NCBI GenBank assembly: GCA_028278525.1
Contig: JANQEE010000013.1
Span: 287,398 to 351,397, forward strand
Direction: 5' to 3'
Source of the DNA: Minwuiaceae bacterium
Lineage (GTDB): Bacteria; Pseudomonadota; Alphaproteobacteria; Minwuiales; Minwuiaceae
Length of the DNA: 64,000 nucleotides
Position numbers and translations under genes: made by a program. The stretch's first letter is position 1. The number at the start of each line of letters is the position of its first letter. The notes beneath the pieces were generated by a model. That model saw nothing but the letters and a program-made list of their open reading frames with translations. It had not been told where the DNA came from and searched no databases. This document shows positions 1 to 9,175 of the stretch, piece by piece.

Positions 1-685
1 TCAACGCATCGAAATCCCTGTGATTGAACGTGGAGATGTTAGCAAACTAGTTTCGGCAATCGCATCATATGCGAAAGGACTAAACGATATTACGAGAACA
101 ACTGATAGCGTTTCGATCCTGGAAAACTTGGATAGCCTTCGCACTGGCATAAGAGACCTTGCACATGAGGTTGAAGAACCGGTTCCGGAATCTGCCCTCC
201 GCTTCCCTAATGTATTAGTTGTATTGTTTCAAAAAATACTTCAATTGCACTTCAGCCAATTGCGCTATGACTATCTTTCAGAGGCCGTGAAGATTGCTGA
301 TCCTTGGATCACAAAAAACTTGAGTGCCCGTGCTTCCCAGCTAGATCAACTACACAATCGTGCGACCCGGCTGAGGTTCGATCAACTCGAGCTTCTATTG
401 AACGGCCTGAACGAAGAGCCGATTGAGTATCGCCGAGTAGAACTGTTGACCAGAGTGCTAAACGAAAAAGCAGCACTGGATAAATTGCTTCGGGGTGACC
501 CGCCAAGCCTACTAATCAATGGATTGATAGAAGCTCATAACCGCCTTGCCAAAAGCATTGATGATCCAAGCAGCAGTGATCCCGGAAGTGACATCAGTAA
601 CAAAATAGCCTCATTCCAGGCGATAAGAAACTTTGCCAACGAGGTTAGAGAAATTCAATCTGCGTTGGCGGCGCTAAACAAATGA
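1..685 (+). CDS. hypothetical helical protein, 5' end outside the window
   Basis: The reading frame is open to the left edge. A GTG at 20 gives 221 residues, but six sense codons precede it inside the window, so the gene probably starts upstream. The product is mostly charged and helical, with no signal peptide, membrane segment or motif I recognise. Its stop overlaps the next gene's start by four bases (ATGA at 682-685), so the two are probably translationally coupled. The DNA is clearly AT-richer than the genes after 2.6 kb, which suggests acquired DNA. Function unknown. Confidence 0.75.
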   Translation, partial: QRIEIPVIERGDVSKLVSAIASYAKGLNDITRTTDSVSILENLDSLRTGIRDLAHEVEEPVPESALRFPNVLVVLFQKILQLHFSQLRYDYLSEAVKIADPWITKNLSARASQLDQLHNRATRLRFDQLELLLNGLNEEPIEYRRVELLTRVLNEKAALDKLLRGDPPSLLINGLIEAHNRLAKSIDDPSSSDPGSDISNKIASFQAIRNFANEVREIQSALAALNK

Positions 686-1350
686 CCACAATTCTTGACC
701 AAAAAAAGCAAATCGCCGAAATACAATCGATTGAAGTACAAACCTCGAATGCACAAGGAGCTGCTGCTATAGAGGTGTCAAAACTTCGGATAGAGAAAGC
801 AAAAATTGTCGCAACGTTAGCCGGGATTCTACTCAGTTTCGCAATTGGGTTAGCCACATGGCATGTGGAGCAAGAGAAGCAACGAAAATTTGAGGTGAAC
901 AGCGCGCTAGTCAAGCTTCTTGAAAAACTCTCAAGGACCGAGACCCCAAATGAGCAACAAATAGCCGCAGCAGCGATGCCTCTCTACGGCCAACAGTCAA
1001 CAAATATTTTGATCGCAAGTTTGAGGATAGTAGATGAGGCTGAGGTACTTAGGGAAGTACAGTGGTCGTTAGGCGTCGTTTCCAAGGAGTCAGAGCAAAG
1101 TCGAACAAGCGTATTGAGACAACTCCTGTTTGCAGCGAAAGAAATTGTAAAGCTTCCATCAACTTCTCAACATAAAGGTATGACGGCTCATTTAAATGCC
1201 TATCTCGATACAATCGAACTTGTTTACGCAGTATGGAACCCAAACTGGCGAGAAGAAGAGATCTTGGACCGTCCCGTCGGCCGAGAACTTAGCAGGTTAT
1301 GCGAGGTGCTTGGTAGCGAGAATAGTAGAGAGAGTCTTTGTGGCGCATAG
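682..1350 (+). CDS. hypothetical single-pass membrane protein
   Basis: A 222-residue protein with a charged, probably coiled-coil N-terminus (about 1-42). One hydrophobic membrane segment follows near residues 43-62, then a long soluble helical C-terminal part. There is no cleavable signal, so the N-terminus may be cytoplasmic. It overlaps the previous gene by ATGA and is followed two bases later by the next start, forming a tight three-gene operon. I recognise no family. The AT-rich codon use matches its two neighbours and differs from the rest of the window. Confidence 0.75.
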   Translation: MTTILDQKKQIAEIQSIEVQTSNAQGAAAIEVSKLRIEKAKIVATLAGILLSFAIGLATWHVEQEKQRKFEVNSALVKLLEKLSRTETPNEQQIAAAAMPLYGQQSTNILIASLRIVDEAEVLREVQWSLGVVSKESEQSRTSVLRQLLFAAKEIVKLPSTSQHKGMTAHLNAYLDTIELVYAVWNPNWREEEILDRPVGRELSRLCEVLGSENSRESLCGA

Positions 1351-1352
1351 AT

Positions 1353-2393
1353 ATGATTTTTCGCGGAATTTTCTGCCCGATCACTGTGGCACTAAGCTTG
1401 ACGCTTTCCTTTTCCCCTGTTTGTTGGGCAAAAGACGATACAGCAGTAGTCGATCCTGGTTTCGAGAGCGAGCACATAAACGTAGGCGGAGCGCTGACCA
1501 AGGCTATCACATTCACAGATAAGTTCGTTGACACGCTCGACAACGTATCTCAATCAAGCATGGCAATTGTTTATGAAAACAGAGAAGCAATAAAGCACCA
1601 GATAAAAACAAAAATAGATATCGATGACGATAAAGAGGCAAAAAGACTCTTAGAAAATGGCATCTCTATTGTTGCAAAGATTGAGACCTTTTGGGAGGAT
1701 ATCGATGAACCAAAAATTACAGCAAATATTTATGATCTAAAATCTCAATCTTACAAGAAAATCCTCACATGGGATAAGCGTTTTGAGAGAGGAAATTCAA
1801 CCATCCTCAAAAAGCGTGCGGAAAATCTTGCTCATTGGATTGGTTCCTTGCTACCTCACACGAAATATGAGCGCAGGATGAGGGTATGCATTAATATGAT
1901 AGGGTCGCCGCCGGATGGATTTCTAACGAAGAATAAAGACAGAATATTGGAGTCCTTTTTTAGTGAATTTGGTGATTTTTGGGAAAAAATTGAGCCAGAA
2001 AAAGAAGGTTTAACAGTGTTAATCCCCAACAAAGAAGAAGTTGAAAAATGCAGCAGAAAATCATTTGATCGCGATAAAGTAGAATATTTGACAAGCATTA
2101 ACCTCCATGAATTAAGGGGAAGTCGCGTACAATTGACAATAACTGTTACAAAAAGGGGAAGATACTTCGTAGGGTTCGGAAAACCAGCAGAAAAAGTAGT
2201 CTTTCCGAAAGTGCGAATAGCTGATGGGAAGTGGAAATCAGACGCGGGTCTCAAAAATCTCATTCGCTGGATTGCCAAGTGTTTTCATGCCGGTTTTCAA
2301 GAAAACGTGGTTCGAGTAGGGGTTGGCAATTTCGCTGAAGTGGCTAGGTCCATAGCGGAATATGGCGGTGTTTGCAGTGTAAGCTCCGCCTAA
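1353..2393 (+). CDS. hypothetical exported protein
   Basis: A 346-residue protein counted from the ATG at 1353. A GTG at 1338 would add five residues but overlaps the upstream gene, and the ATG places a clean Sec signal peptide at the N-terminus: a hydrophobic stretch and a cleavage site after CWA, about residue 26. The mature part is rich in lysine, glutamate and asparagine and has no recognised domain. It is the last gene of the AT-rich operon. With a signal peptide here and a membrane anchor in the gene before, an envelope-associated role is plausible, but that is inference only. Confidence 0.75.
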   Translation: MIFRGIFCPITVALSLTLSFSPVCWAKDDTAVVDPGFESEHINVGGALTKAITFTDKFVDTLDNVSQSSMAIVYENREAIKHQIKTKIDIDDDKEAKRLLENGISIVAKIETFWEDIDEPKITANIYDLKSQSYKKILTWDKRFERGNSTILKKRAENLAHWIGSLLPHTKYERRMRVCINMIGSPPDGFLTKNKDRILESFFSEFGDFWEKIEPEKEGLTVLIPNKEEVEKCSRKSFDRDKVEYLTSINLHELRGSRVQLTITVTKRGRYFVGFGKPAEKVVFPKVRIADGKWKSDAGLKNLIRWIAKCFHAGFQENVVRVGVGNFAEVARSIAEYGGVCSVSSA

Positions 2394-2604
2394 AGAGTTT
2401 GCCGTTGGGATGTAGTTGCCCTGCCGCAGCTTTTGTGGGGGCAAGCGCCACTATATCTAGGTTGGAGGGTTTAGGCTGCGTGGTCACGCTCGCTCTCCTC
2501 AGTCCTTTCTTACACTATCTGTATTAGTGCGCCGGCGGTTGTCTTGGCCTACGCCTATGAATTTTGCTCAACACTACCGCTTTCGCCCGCCGGTCCGACG
2601 ACGC

Positions 2605-3375
2605 TTAGTTCGGCCCGATGGTCACCCCGCCGTCGACCACGATGGTCTGCCCGGTGATCCACGACCCGGCGCGCGAGGCCAGCATCACCGCCGCGCCGGC
2701 CAGATCCTCCGGCTCGCCCAGCCGGCGGAGCGGGGTGGACGCCTTGCGCCGCTCGGCCCGTTCCTGGTCTTCCCACAGCGCCCGGGCGAAGTCGGTCTTC
2801 ACTAGGCCCGGCGCGATGCAGTTGACCCGGATGTTGTCCGGCCCGAACTCGACCGCCAGGTTGCGGGCGATCTGCATGTCGGCGGCCTTGGAGATGGCGT
2901 AGGCGCCGAGGTCGGCGCTGCCCTTCAGTCCGCCGATGGAGGAAACGATGATGATCGCGCCGTCTTTGCGCTCGCGCATCTCGGGGATCACCATCTGCGC
3001 CGCCCAGGAATTGGACTGGATGTTGCAGGTCATCACCTTCTCGAACGCCGAGTCCGGGATCTCCAGGCTGGAGCCGAAATGCGGGTTGACGGCGGCGTTG
3101 CAGACCAGCACGTCGATCCGGCCCCATTCCGCCCGCGTCCGGTCCATCAGGTTTTGAAGCTGCTCCTTATAGGAGATGTTGCAGGCGACCGGGATCGCCT
3201 CGCCGCCGGCCGCGACGATGGCGCCCGCAACTTCGGCGCAGGCGTCTTCCTTGCGGCTGGAGACCACCACCTTGGCGCCGTGCGCCGCATAGGCCTCGGC
3301 GATCGCCTTGCCGATGCCCTTGGTCGCGCCGGTGATTACCGCGACCTTGCCGGTCAGATCGAACAGGTTCTGCAT
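2605..3375 (-). CDS. SDR family oxidoreductase
   Basis: A 256-residue classical short-chain dehydrogenase. It shows the cofactor motif TGATKGIG (15-22), the NAA variant of the NNAG motif near 93, catalytic Ser145 or Ser146, and the YxxxK pair Tyr159/Lys163. The C-terminus ends in the usual GQTIVVDGG. The ATG at 3375 is chosen because GGAGAG lies five bases upstream and the Rossmann fold begins directly after it; the frame stays open much further upstream but that part is antisense to another gene. It sits 32 bp downstream of the kinase-like gene on the same strand, so an operon is likely. The substrate cannot be read from sequence. Confidence 0.9.
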   Translation of the reverse strand: MQNLFDLTGKVAVITGATKGIGKAIAEAYAAHGAKVVVSSRKEDACAEVAGAIVAAGGEAIPVACNISYKEQLQNLMDRTRAEWGRIDVLVCNAAVNPHFGSSLEIPDSAFEKVMTCNIQSNSWAAQMVIPEMRERKDGAIIIVSSIGGLKGSADLGAYAISKAADMQIARNLAVEFGPDNIRVNCIAPGLVKTDFARALWEDQERAERRKASTPLRRLGEPEDLAGAAVMLASRAGSWITGQTIVVDGGVTIGPN

Positions 3376-3407
3376 TGAACTCTCCGTTGTGTCGGTAATG
3401 GTGTCTC

Positions 3408-4451
3408 TCAGCGGTCGACCAGCGCCCAGGCCCAGCCGGCGCGGGCGCGGCAGAAGCCCTCGAACTGTTTCGACCGGTCGGAACTGGCGTTGCCGTCCAG
3501 CCCGCGCTTGTAGACGCCCTGCACGATGGCGGCGGAGCGGAACAGCGAGAACACCAGGTAGAAGTTCCAGTTCTCGATGCCGTCCCGGCCGCTCAACGCG
3601 CAATAGCGGTCGAGGAACTGCTGCTCGCTCGGCAGGCCCATCGCCGCCAGGTCCTGGCCGCGGAAGCTGTCGCCGGTGCCGGTCGCCGAGTGGTAGCCCA
3701 TGCAGCAATAGGCGACGTCGGCCAGCGGATGGCCGAGGGTCGAAAGCTCCCAGTCCAGCACCGCGGCGATGCGCGGCTCGGTCGGGTGCAACACGCAATT
3801 GCCGATCCGGTAGTCGCCGTGCACGACAGTGGTCTGGTCGGAATCCGGGATGTTGGCCGGCAGCCATTCCATCAGCGCCTCCATCTCCGGGATGTCCTCG
3901 GTCTGGGAGGCAACGTACTGCTTGGTCCAGCGGCCGATCTGGCGGGTGTAGTAGTTACCGGCCCGGCCGAAGTCGCCAAGGCCCACGGCTTCGTAGTCGA
4001 CGCCGTGCAGCTTGGCCAGCACCTCGATGAAATGGTCGTAGAGCGCACGCCGCTCGTCGGCCGAGAACGACGGCAACAGCGGGTCGATCAGCACCCGGCC
4101 CTCGACCATCTCCATCACGTAGAAGGCGGTGCCGATCACGCCGTCGTCCTGACACAGGATGTGGGTGCGCGGCACCGGCACGCCGCTCTCCGCCAGCGCG
4201 GTCATCACCCGGTATTCGCGGTCGACCTGGTGCGCCGACGGCAGCAGGTCGCCCGGCGGCTTCTTGCGCAGCACATAGCGCCGGCCGTTCGATGTCAGGT
4301 GGAAGGTCGGGTTCGATTGGCCGCCCTCGAACTGGCCGACCTGCAACGTGCCCTCGAAGCCGTCGAGGTTCGCCGCGAGGTAGCGCGCCAACGCCGCCTC
4401 GTCGAAGCGGTGCGCCTCCCGAACCGCTGTGATCTCCACGTCGCTTGTCAT
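3408..4451 (-). CDS. APH-fold phosphotransferase family protein (ACAD10/11-like)
   Basis: A 347-residue aminoglycoside-phosphotransferase-fold protein. The Brenner motif HGDYRIGN (His211, Asp213, Asn218) and the metal-binding DWE (Asp233) are present, and the glycine-rich region GGQSNPTF lies near 43-50. This subgroup resembles the kinase domain of ACAD10/ACAD11, which in eukaryotes phosphorylates 4-hydroxyacyl-CoAs. The neighbouring SDR and the CoA-linked genes further on fit acyl-CoA or hydroxy-acid catabolism better than antibiotic resistance. A GGGGAGG ribosome site precedes the ATG. The SDR follows 32 bp downstream. Confidence 0.88.
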   Translation of the reverse strand: MTSDVEITAVREAHRFDEAALARYLAANLDGFEGTLQVGQFEGGQSNPTFHLTSNGRRYVLRKKPPGDLLPSAHQVDREYRVMTALAESGVPVPRTHILCQDDGVIGTAFYVMEMVEGRVLIDPLLPSFSADERRALYDHFIEVLAKLHGVDYEAVGLGDFGRAGNYYTRQIGRWTKQYVASQTEDIPEMEALMEWLPANIPDSDQTTVVHGDYRIGNCVLHPTEPRIAAVLDWELSTLGHPLADVAYCCMGYHSATGTGDSFRGQDLAAMGLPSEQQFLDRYCALSGRDGIENWNFYLVFSLFRSAAIVQGVYKRGLDGNASSDRSKQFEGFCRARAGWAWALVDR

Positions 4452-4552
4452 CCCTCCCCCTTACCGTTTCGTCCCGTTGCGGGCATCATAGCTGTCGTGC
4501 CGCCGTCTGCGCTATCATGCCCCCAACGACACGCTGGAGCGAGTAGCCGACC

Positions 4553-5692
4553 ATGACTTTTCCCCTGCCATCCGCCGACCCCGTCGACCTGGGCCTGAGC
4601 CCGGCGGCGATCGACCGACTGACCGGCCTGATCGGCCGACACATTGCCGACGGCCGCTATCCCGGCGCGCAGGTGGCGATCGCCCGACACGGCAAGCTCG
4701 CGTTCAACGCGACCTTCGGCGACGCCCGTTTGGAACCGTCGCCCGCACCTGCCGGCGACGACACACTCTGGCTGCTCTACTCGAATACCAAGGTGATCAC
4801 CGCCGCCGCGATCTGGATCCTGGTCGAGCAGGGCGCGCTCGGCTACACCGACCGCATCGCCGACCACGTGCCGGGCTTCGAAAAGAACGGCAAGGGCGAG
4901 ATCACCCTGTTCCAGCTTCTCACCCACCAGGCCGGCTTCCCCGAGGCCAATATCCCCATGGCCGCCTGGGAAGACCACGGCCTGCTGCGCGAGGTGGTCT
5001 GCAAGTTCTCGCTGCATTGGGAGCCGGGCAGCCGCATCGCCTACCACGCGCTTTCGGCCCATTGGGCCGCCGCGGTGCTGATCGAGGCGATTACCGGCGA
5101 AGACTTCCGTGACTTCATCCGCCGCGCGGTGATCGAGCCGCTCGGCCTCGGCAACGAAATGTTCGTCGGCCTGCCGGCGGAGCGGCACGACCGCGCCGTC
5201 GACATGCACGAACCGGCGGAGGACGGCAGCAGCCAGGTGCGGATGGAATTGAACAACACCGCCGGGTTCCGCGCGGCCGGCATGCCGGGCGGCGGCGGGT
5301 ACGCGACCGCTCGGGCGATGGCGGCGCTGTATCAGATGATGCTGGCGGGCGGCACGCTGAACGGCACCCGCCTGGTCTCGCCCCGCACCATCGCCTACGT
5401 CACCCGCAACCATACCGGCGATCGGGTCGACGAGGTGATGGGCATGCCGATGCATCGCGGCATCGGCCCGCATGTGCGCGGTTTCACGCCGAACATCCGC
5501 GGCCTCGGCGCGCTGGCCTCGCCCACGACCTACGGCCACGGCGGCGTCGGCTCGTCCTATTGCTGGGCCGATCCGGACTCCGGCGTCTCGTTCGCCTACA
5601 TCACCAACAGCAAGCAGCCGGAACCCTGGCACAGCCAGCGCATGGACGCGGTCAGCAACTGCGTCCACGCCGCCATCGACGCTGTCGACTAG
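4553..5692 (+). CDS. class C beta-lactamase-fold serine hydrolase
   Basis: A 379-residue member of the beta-lactamase/EstB/PBP-fold family. The active-site SxxK is Ser77-Asn-Thr-Lys80, the tyrosine motif is probably Tyr164 (in YHAL), and a GHGG stretch near the C-terminus matches the third conserved box (KTG or HxG). There is no signal peptide, so it is more likely a cytoplasmic esterase or hydrolase than a periplasmic beta-lactamase. It is transcribed divergently from the kinase-like gene and converges on the aminotransferase; the two stop codons overlap at 5689-5692. Confidence 0.88.
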   Translation: MTFPLPSADPVDLGLSPAAIDRLTGLIGRHIADGRYPGAQVAIARHGKLAFNATFGDARLEPSPAPAGDDTLWLLYSNTKVITAAAIWILVEQGALGYTDRIADHVPGFEKNGKGEITLFQLLTHQAGFPEANIPMAAWEDHGLLREVVCKFSLHWEPGSRIAYHALSAHWAAAVLIEAITGEDFRDFIRRAVIEPLGLGNEMFVGLPAERHDRAVDMHEPAEDGSSQVRMELNNTAGFRAAGMPGGGGYATARAMAALYQMMLAGGTLNGTRLVSPRTIAYVTRNHTGDRVDEVMGMPMHRGIGPHVRGFTPNIRGLGALASPTTYGHGGVGSSYCWADPDSGVSFAYITNSKQPEPWHSQRMDAVSNCVHAAIDAVD

Positions 5693-6927
5693 GCGGCGTC
5701 TTTCCGCGCGGCAGCCAATTCCAAAGAGGCGCAGAACACGTCCATCGCGTACTCGATCTCGTCGACCGACGGCATGGTCGGCGCCAGCCGGATGTTTCGG
5801 TCGCGCGGGTCGCGGCCGTAGGGGAACGTCGCCCCGGCCGGCGTCAGCTTCACCCCGGCCTCGCCGGCCAGCCGCACCGTCTCGGCGGCGCAGCCGTCGA
5901 CCACGTCGACGCTGACGAAATAGCCGCCTTTCGGTTTGGTCCAGGTCGCCAGGTCCTTGCCGGCCAGATTGCGGGTCAGCGCCGCGTCGACCGCCGCGAA
6001 TTTCGGCGCGATGATCGCCGCCTGCCGGTCCATCTGCGCCCTCAGGCCGTCCAGGTCACGGAAATAGCGGACATGGCGAAGCTGGTTGATCTTGTCCGGC
6101 CCGATGGTGGCGATCGCCATCTTGCGCGTCGCGTCCGCGATGGTCTCGGCTGAGCCCGCCAGCACCGCGACGCCCGATCCGGCGAAAGTGACCTTCGAGG
6201 TGGAGCCGAACAGGATCGGCCGGTCCGGGCAGCCGGCCGCCTTGCAGGTCTCCAGGACATTCTTCACCGTCGCCGGTCCGTCGCCCAGGTGGTGGAAGGC
6301 ATAGGCGTTGTCCCAGAAGATCCGAAAATCCGGCGCCGCCGGCCGCATCGCCGCCAACCGGTCGACAACCTCATCCGAATAAACGATGCCCGTCGGGTTG
6401 GAATATTTCGGCACGCACCAGATGCCTTTGACGGCCGGGTCGTCCGCGACCAGCGCTTCCACGGCCGCCATGTCCGGCCCGTCGTCCTGCATCTCGACCG
6501 CGATCATCTCGATCCCCAGCCGTTCGCAGACGGCAAAATGGCGGTCGTAGCCGGGCACCGGGCAGAGGAACTTGACCGTGCCCTGATCTTTCCACGGCCC
6601 CTCGCCGCCCGGCAGGCCGAACAACACCGCGCCGACCACGGCGTCGTACATCAGGTTCAGGCTGGAATTGCCGCCGACGACGATCTCTTCCGGCTTGACC
6701 TCCATGAACGCGGCGAAGAAGTCCTTCGCCTCCGGAATGCCGGTGCCCAGGCCGTAGTTGCGGTAGTCGGTGCCGTCCGCCCCGGCGCACTCTCCGGGAC
6801 CGACAACGGTCAGCATCGCATCGCTCAGGTCGAGCTGTTCCGGGGCGGGCTTGCCCCGGGTCATGTCGATCTGCCGATTGCGGCGCTTCAGATCGTCGAA
6901 GCGGGTTTCCAGCTTCTGCCTGTCCAT
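5689..6927 (-). CDS. PLP-dependent class I aminotransferase (aspartate aminotransferase Ic-type)
   Basis: A 412-residue fold-type I PLP enzyme. The Schiff-base lysine is Lys245 in GSTSKVTFAG, the substrate/PLP motif NPTG starts at Asn177, and Asp206 in DNAY should contact the pyridine nitrogen. The N-terminal DMTRGKPAPEQLDLS stretch is typical of the group represented by Corynebacterium AspT (Pfam Asp_aminotransf) rather than AspC-type enzymes. It lies 21 bp downstream of the crotonase on the same strand. Transamination of aspartate or a related acidic amino acid is likely; exact specificity is not visible. Confidence 0.88.
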   Translation of the reverse strand: MDRQKLETRFDDLKRRNRQIDMTRGKPAPEQLDLSDAMLTVVGPGECAGADGTDYRNYGLGTGIPEAKDFFAAFMEVKPEEIVVGGNSSLNLMYDAVVGAVLFGLPGGEGPWKDQGTVKFLCPVPGYDRHFAVCERLGIEMIAVEMQDDGPDMAAVEALVADDPAVKGIWCVPKYSNPTGIVYSDEVVDRLAAMRPAAPDFRIFWDNAYAFHHLGDGPATVKNVLETCKAAGCPDRPILFGSTSKVTFAGSGVAVLAGSAETIADATRKMAIATIGPDKINQLRHVRYFRDLDGLRAQMDRQAAIIAPKFAAVDAALTRNLAGKDLATWTKPKGGYFVSVDVVDGCAAETVRLAGEAGVKLTPAGATFPYGRDPRDRNIRLAPTMPSVDEIEYAMDVFCASLELAAARKDAA

Positions 6928-6948
6928 TCCCGGCCTCCTTTCCGCGGA

Positions 6949-7749
6949 TCAGCGCCCCTTGAATTCCGGGGTGCGCTTCTCGAAGAACGCCGCCATCGCC
7001 TCGGCGTGGTCCTCGGTCTGGTGCGCCATCGCCTGGAACGCCGCCGACATCTGCAACAGCGTGTCGAGGCGGACATGCTGGCCCTCGCGCAGCAGCCGCT
7101 TGCCGAGGCGGAGCGAGTGCGGCGGGTTGGCGGCGATACGCTCGGCCAGCGCCATGGCTTCGGGCAGCAACTGATCGGCGGATACGACCTTCGACACCAG
7201 GCCGCAGGCCAGCGCCTCCTCGGCCCCGATCACATCGCCGGTGAAGGTCATTTCCGCCGCCTTCGACATGCCGACCACGCGCGGCAGCAGCCAGGCGCCG
7301 CCGTCGCCGGGAATGATGCCGAGCCGGGCGAAGCTCTCGGCGAACTTGGCATGCTCCGAGGCGATGCGGATGTCGCACATGCAGGTCAGGTCGCAGCCGG
7401 CGCCGATGGCCGCGCCGTTGACCGCGGCGATGGTCGGCACTTCCAGGTCGTAAAGCGCCATCGGAATCCGCTGGATGCCGTTCAGGTAGCGCCCGCGCAC
7501 GTCCATCAGGCTGCCTTCCGCGATGCCGGTCCGCTCGCGCATATGCTTGACGTTGCCGCCGGCGCAGAACGACTTGCCGGCGCCAGTCAGGACGACGGCC
7601 CTGACACTCATGTCGGCGTTGATCCGCGCGCAGACGTCGACGAATTCCTGGAACTGCTCGTTAAACGACAGCGCGTTGCGGTCGTCCGGCCGATTCATGG
7701 TCACGGTCACCACGTGGCCGGTCTGTTCGTACAAAAGAAAGTCACTCAT
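6949..7749 (-). CDS. enoyl-CoA hydratase/isomerase (crotonase) family protein
   Basis: A 266-residue crotonase-fold protein with the oxyanion-hole segments FCAGGN (61-66) and GAAIGAG (112-118). Aligned by eye to rat mitochondrial enoyl-CoA hydratase, the two catalytic glutamates are not conserved: Glu144 becomes Asp120 and Glu164 becomes Phe140. A conventional hydratase mechanism is therefore doubtful, and isomerase, hydrolase or another crotonase reaction is possible. GGAGGAAT precedes the ATG. It leads a two-gene minus-strand operon with the aminotransferase and is divergent from the CaiB-type CoA-transferase, whose product it may process. Confidence 0.9.
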   Translation of the reverse strand: MSDFLLYEQTGHVVTVTMNRPDDRNALSFNEQFQEFVDVCARINADMSVRAVVLTGAGKSFCAGGNVKHMRERTGIAEGSLMDVRGRYLNGIQRIPMALYDLEVPTIAAVNGAAIGAGCDLTCMCDIRIASEHAKFAESFARLGIIPGDGGAWLLPRVVGMSKAAEMTFTGDVIGAEEALACGLVSKVVSADQLLPEAMALAERIAANPPHSLRLGKRLLREGQHVRLDTLLQMSAAFQAMAHQTEDHAEAMAAFFEKRTPEFKGR

Positions 7750-7851
7750 GTTCGGATTCCTCCCGCGCGCAGCATACCGCCGAGGGCCCGGCGACTTCCA
7801 CGCCGCTATCGGGTATTTTTAATCAGAGTAGTACGCAGGGAGGAATCAACA

Positions 7852-8979
7852 ATGCTGCCGCTGGAAGGCATCAAGGTCGTCGAGATCGCCCAGAACCTGG
7901 CCGGGCCGTTCACCGGCAACATCCTCGGCCACCTGGGCGCCGACGTAATCAAGGTGGAACGGCCGGAAGGCGACGACGCGCGCGGCTGGGGCCCGCCGTT
8001 CATCGACGACGCCGCGGCTTCCTTTCATGCGGTCAACCTGAACAAACGCTCGATCACCCTGGACCTGAAGGACCCGGACGCGATTGCCTGGCTGAAGGAT
8101 CTGGTCCGCGACGCCGACGTGGTGGTGCAGAACATGCGGCCCGGCGCGATGGAGAAGCTCGGGCTCGGCGGCGAGGACCTGCTCGCAATCAACCCGCGGC
8201 TGGTTTACTGCTCGCTCTGGGCATTCGGCGCCCAGGGGCCGATGCGGCTGAACCCTGGCTACGAGCCGATGGTGCAGGCGTTTTCCGGCCTGATGCTGCT
8301 GAGCGGCGAGGAAGGCGGCCCGCCGGTCCGCATGGGCACCCAGGTGCTGGACCACGGCACCGCGATGTGGGCGGCGCTCGGCATCACCGCGGCGTTGTTC
8401 CGGCGCGACCGGACCGGCAAGGGCGCTATCGTCGACACCTCCCTGTTCGAAACCGCGCTCGGCTGGATGACGATCCATTTTTCCCGCTTCGGCGTGATGG
8501 GCACGGTGCCGGAGCGGCACCCGACCGGCAACGCCCTGGTCGTCGTGTTCCAGGGCTTCGAGACCAAAAACGGGCCGGTCATCGTCGCCGCCGCCAACGA
8601 TCGCCTGTTTGCGAAACTCGCCGCCGAACTCGGCCATCCGGAATGGGCCGACGACCCGCGCTTCAAGGACAACGCCGCCCGCGTCGCCAACAAGGCCGAG
8701 CTGATCCCCCAGATCGAGGCGATCATGCTGACCCGTACCAAGGGCGAATGGATCGACCGGCTGACCGCCGTCGGCGTCCCCTGCGCGCCGGTCAATTCCA
8801 TGGCCGACGTGATGGACCTGCCCCAGACCCAGGCGACCGGCATGATCCAAACCGTGCCCGGCCTGGATCACCGGGTCATGGGCCTGCCGATCATGTTCGA
8901 TGGGAAGCGGCCGCGGATCCGAAGCCGGGCGCCGAAACTGGGCGAACACGACGCGGAAAAAGCCGGCGGCGACGACTAG
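7852..8979 (+). CDS. CaiB/BaiF family (family III) CoA-transferase
   Basis: A 375-residue family III CoA-transferase, related to formyl-CoA transferase, CaiB and BaiF. The N-terminal GPFTGNILGHLGADVIKVE signature is complete, and the catalytic aspartate that forms the mixed anhydride is probably Asp167 in VLDHGT. The frame is open upstream, but the ATG at 7852 has GGGAGGAAT in front of it and begins exactly where the family begins. It is divergent from the crotonase across a gap of about 100 bp, so both probably share regulation and act on one CoA thioester pathway. Confidence 0.92.
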   Translation: MLPLEGIKVVEIAQNLAGPFTGNILGHLGADVIKVERPEGDDARGWGPPFIDDAAASFHAVNLNKRSITLDLKDPDAIAWLKDLVRDADVVVQNMRPGAMEKLGLGGEDLLAINPRLVYCSLWAFGAQGPMRLNPGYEPMVQAFSGLMLLSGEEGGPPVRMGTQVLDHGTAMWAALGITAALFRRDRTGKGAIVDTSLFETALGWMTIHFSRFGVMGTVPERHPTGNALVVVFQGFETKNGPVIVAAANDRLFAKLAAELGHPEWADDPRFKDNAARVANKAELIPQIEAIMLTRTKGEWIDRLTAVGVPCAPVNSMADVMDLPQTQATGMIQTVPGLDHRVMGLPIMFDGKRPRIRSRAPKLGEHDAEKAGGDD

Positions 8980-9175
8980 CCCCTGCCCAAAAACCCCAGG
9001 GGAAACTCAGCAAAAAGTGCATCGGCCCAAGAAAACGCGACCGTCGTTTGCATTGGCTATCGCCAAATAATATAATTATACGAAACAAATATTAACCAAA
9101 CCAGAGAGTGGGTTGTCCGTTCGTTCCCAGCGAAAACCTGCATGTTCCGAACGGCTGCAAAAGGAGGCAGGCAGC

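Noticed and set aside
2394..2604. Possible insertion-sequence remnant between the AT-rich operon and the SDR gene
   Set aside because: No inverted terminal repeats or transposase fragment could be recognised; only a composition change is visible.
3408..4451. Aminoglycoside resistance kinase
   Set aside because: The APH fold and motifs fit ACAD10/11-like kinases, and the neighbours are acyl-CoA genes.
4553..5692. Periplasmic beta-lactamase resistance gene
   Set aside because: Only the fold is shared; there is no signal peptide and the motif set fits esterase-type relatives better.
6289..7851. In-frame plus-strand extension upstream of the CoA-transferase
   Set aside because: It overlaps two minus-strand genes, and the family starts exactly at the ATG at 7852 behind a strong ribosome site.
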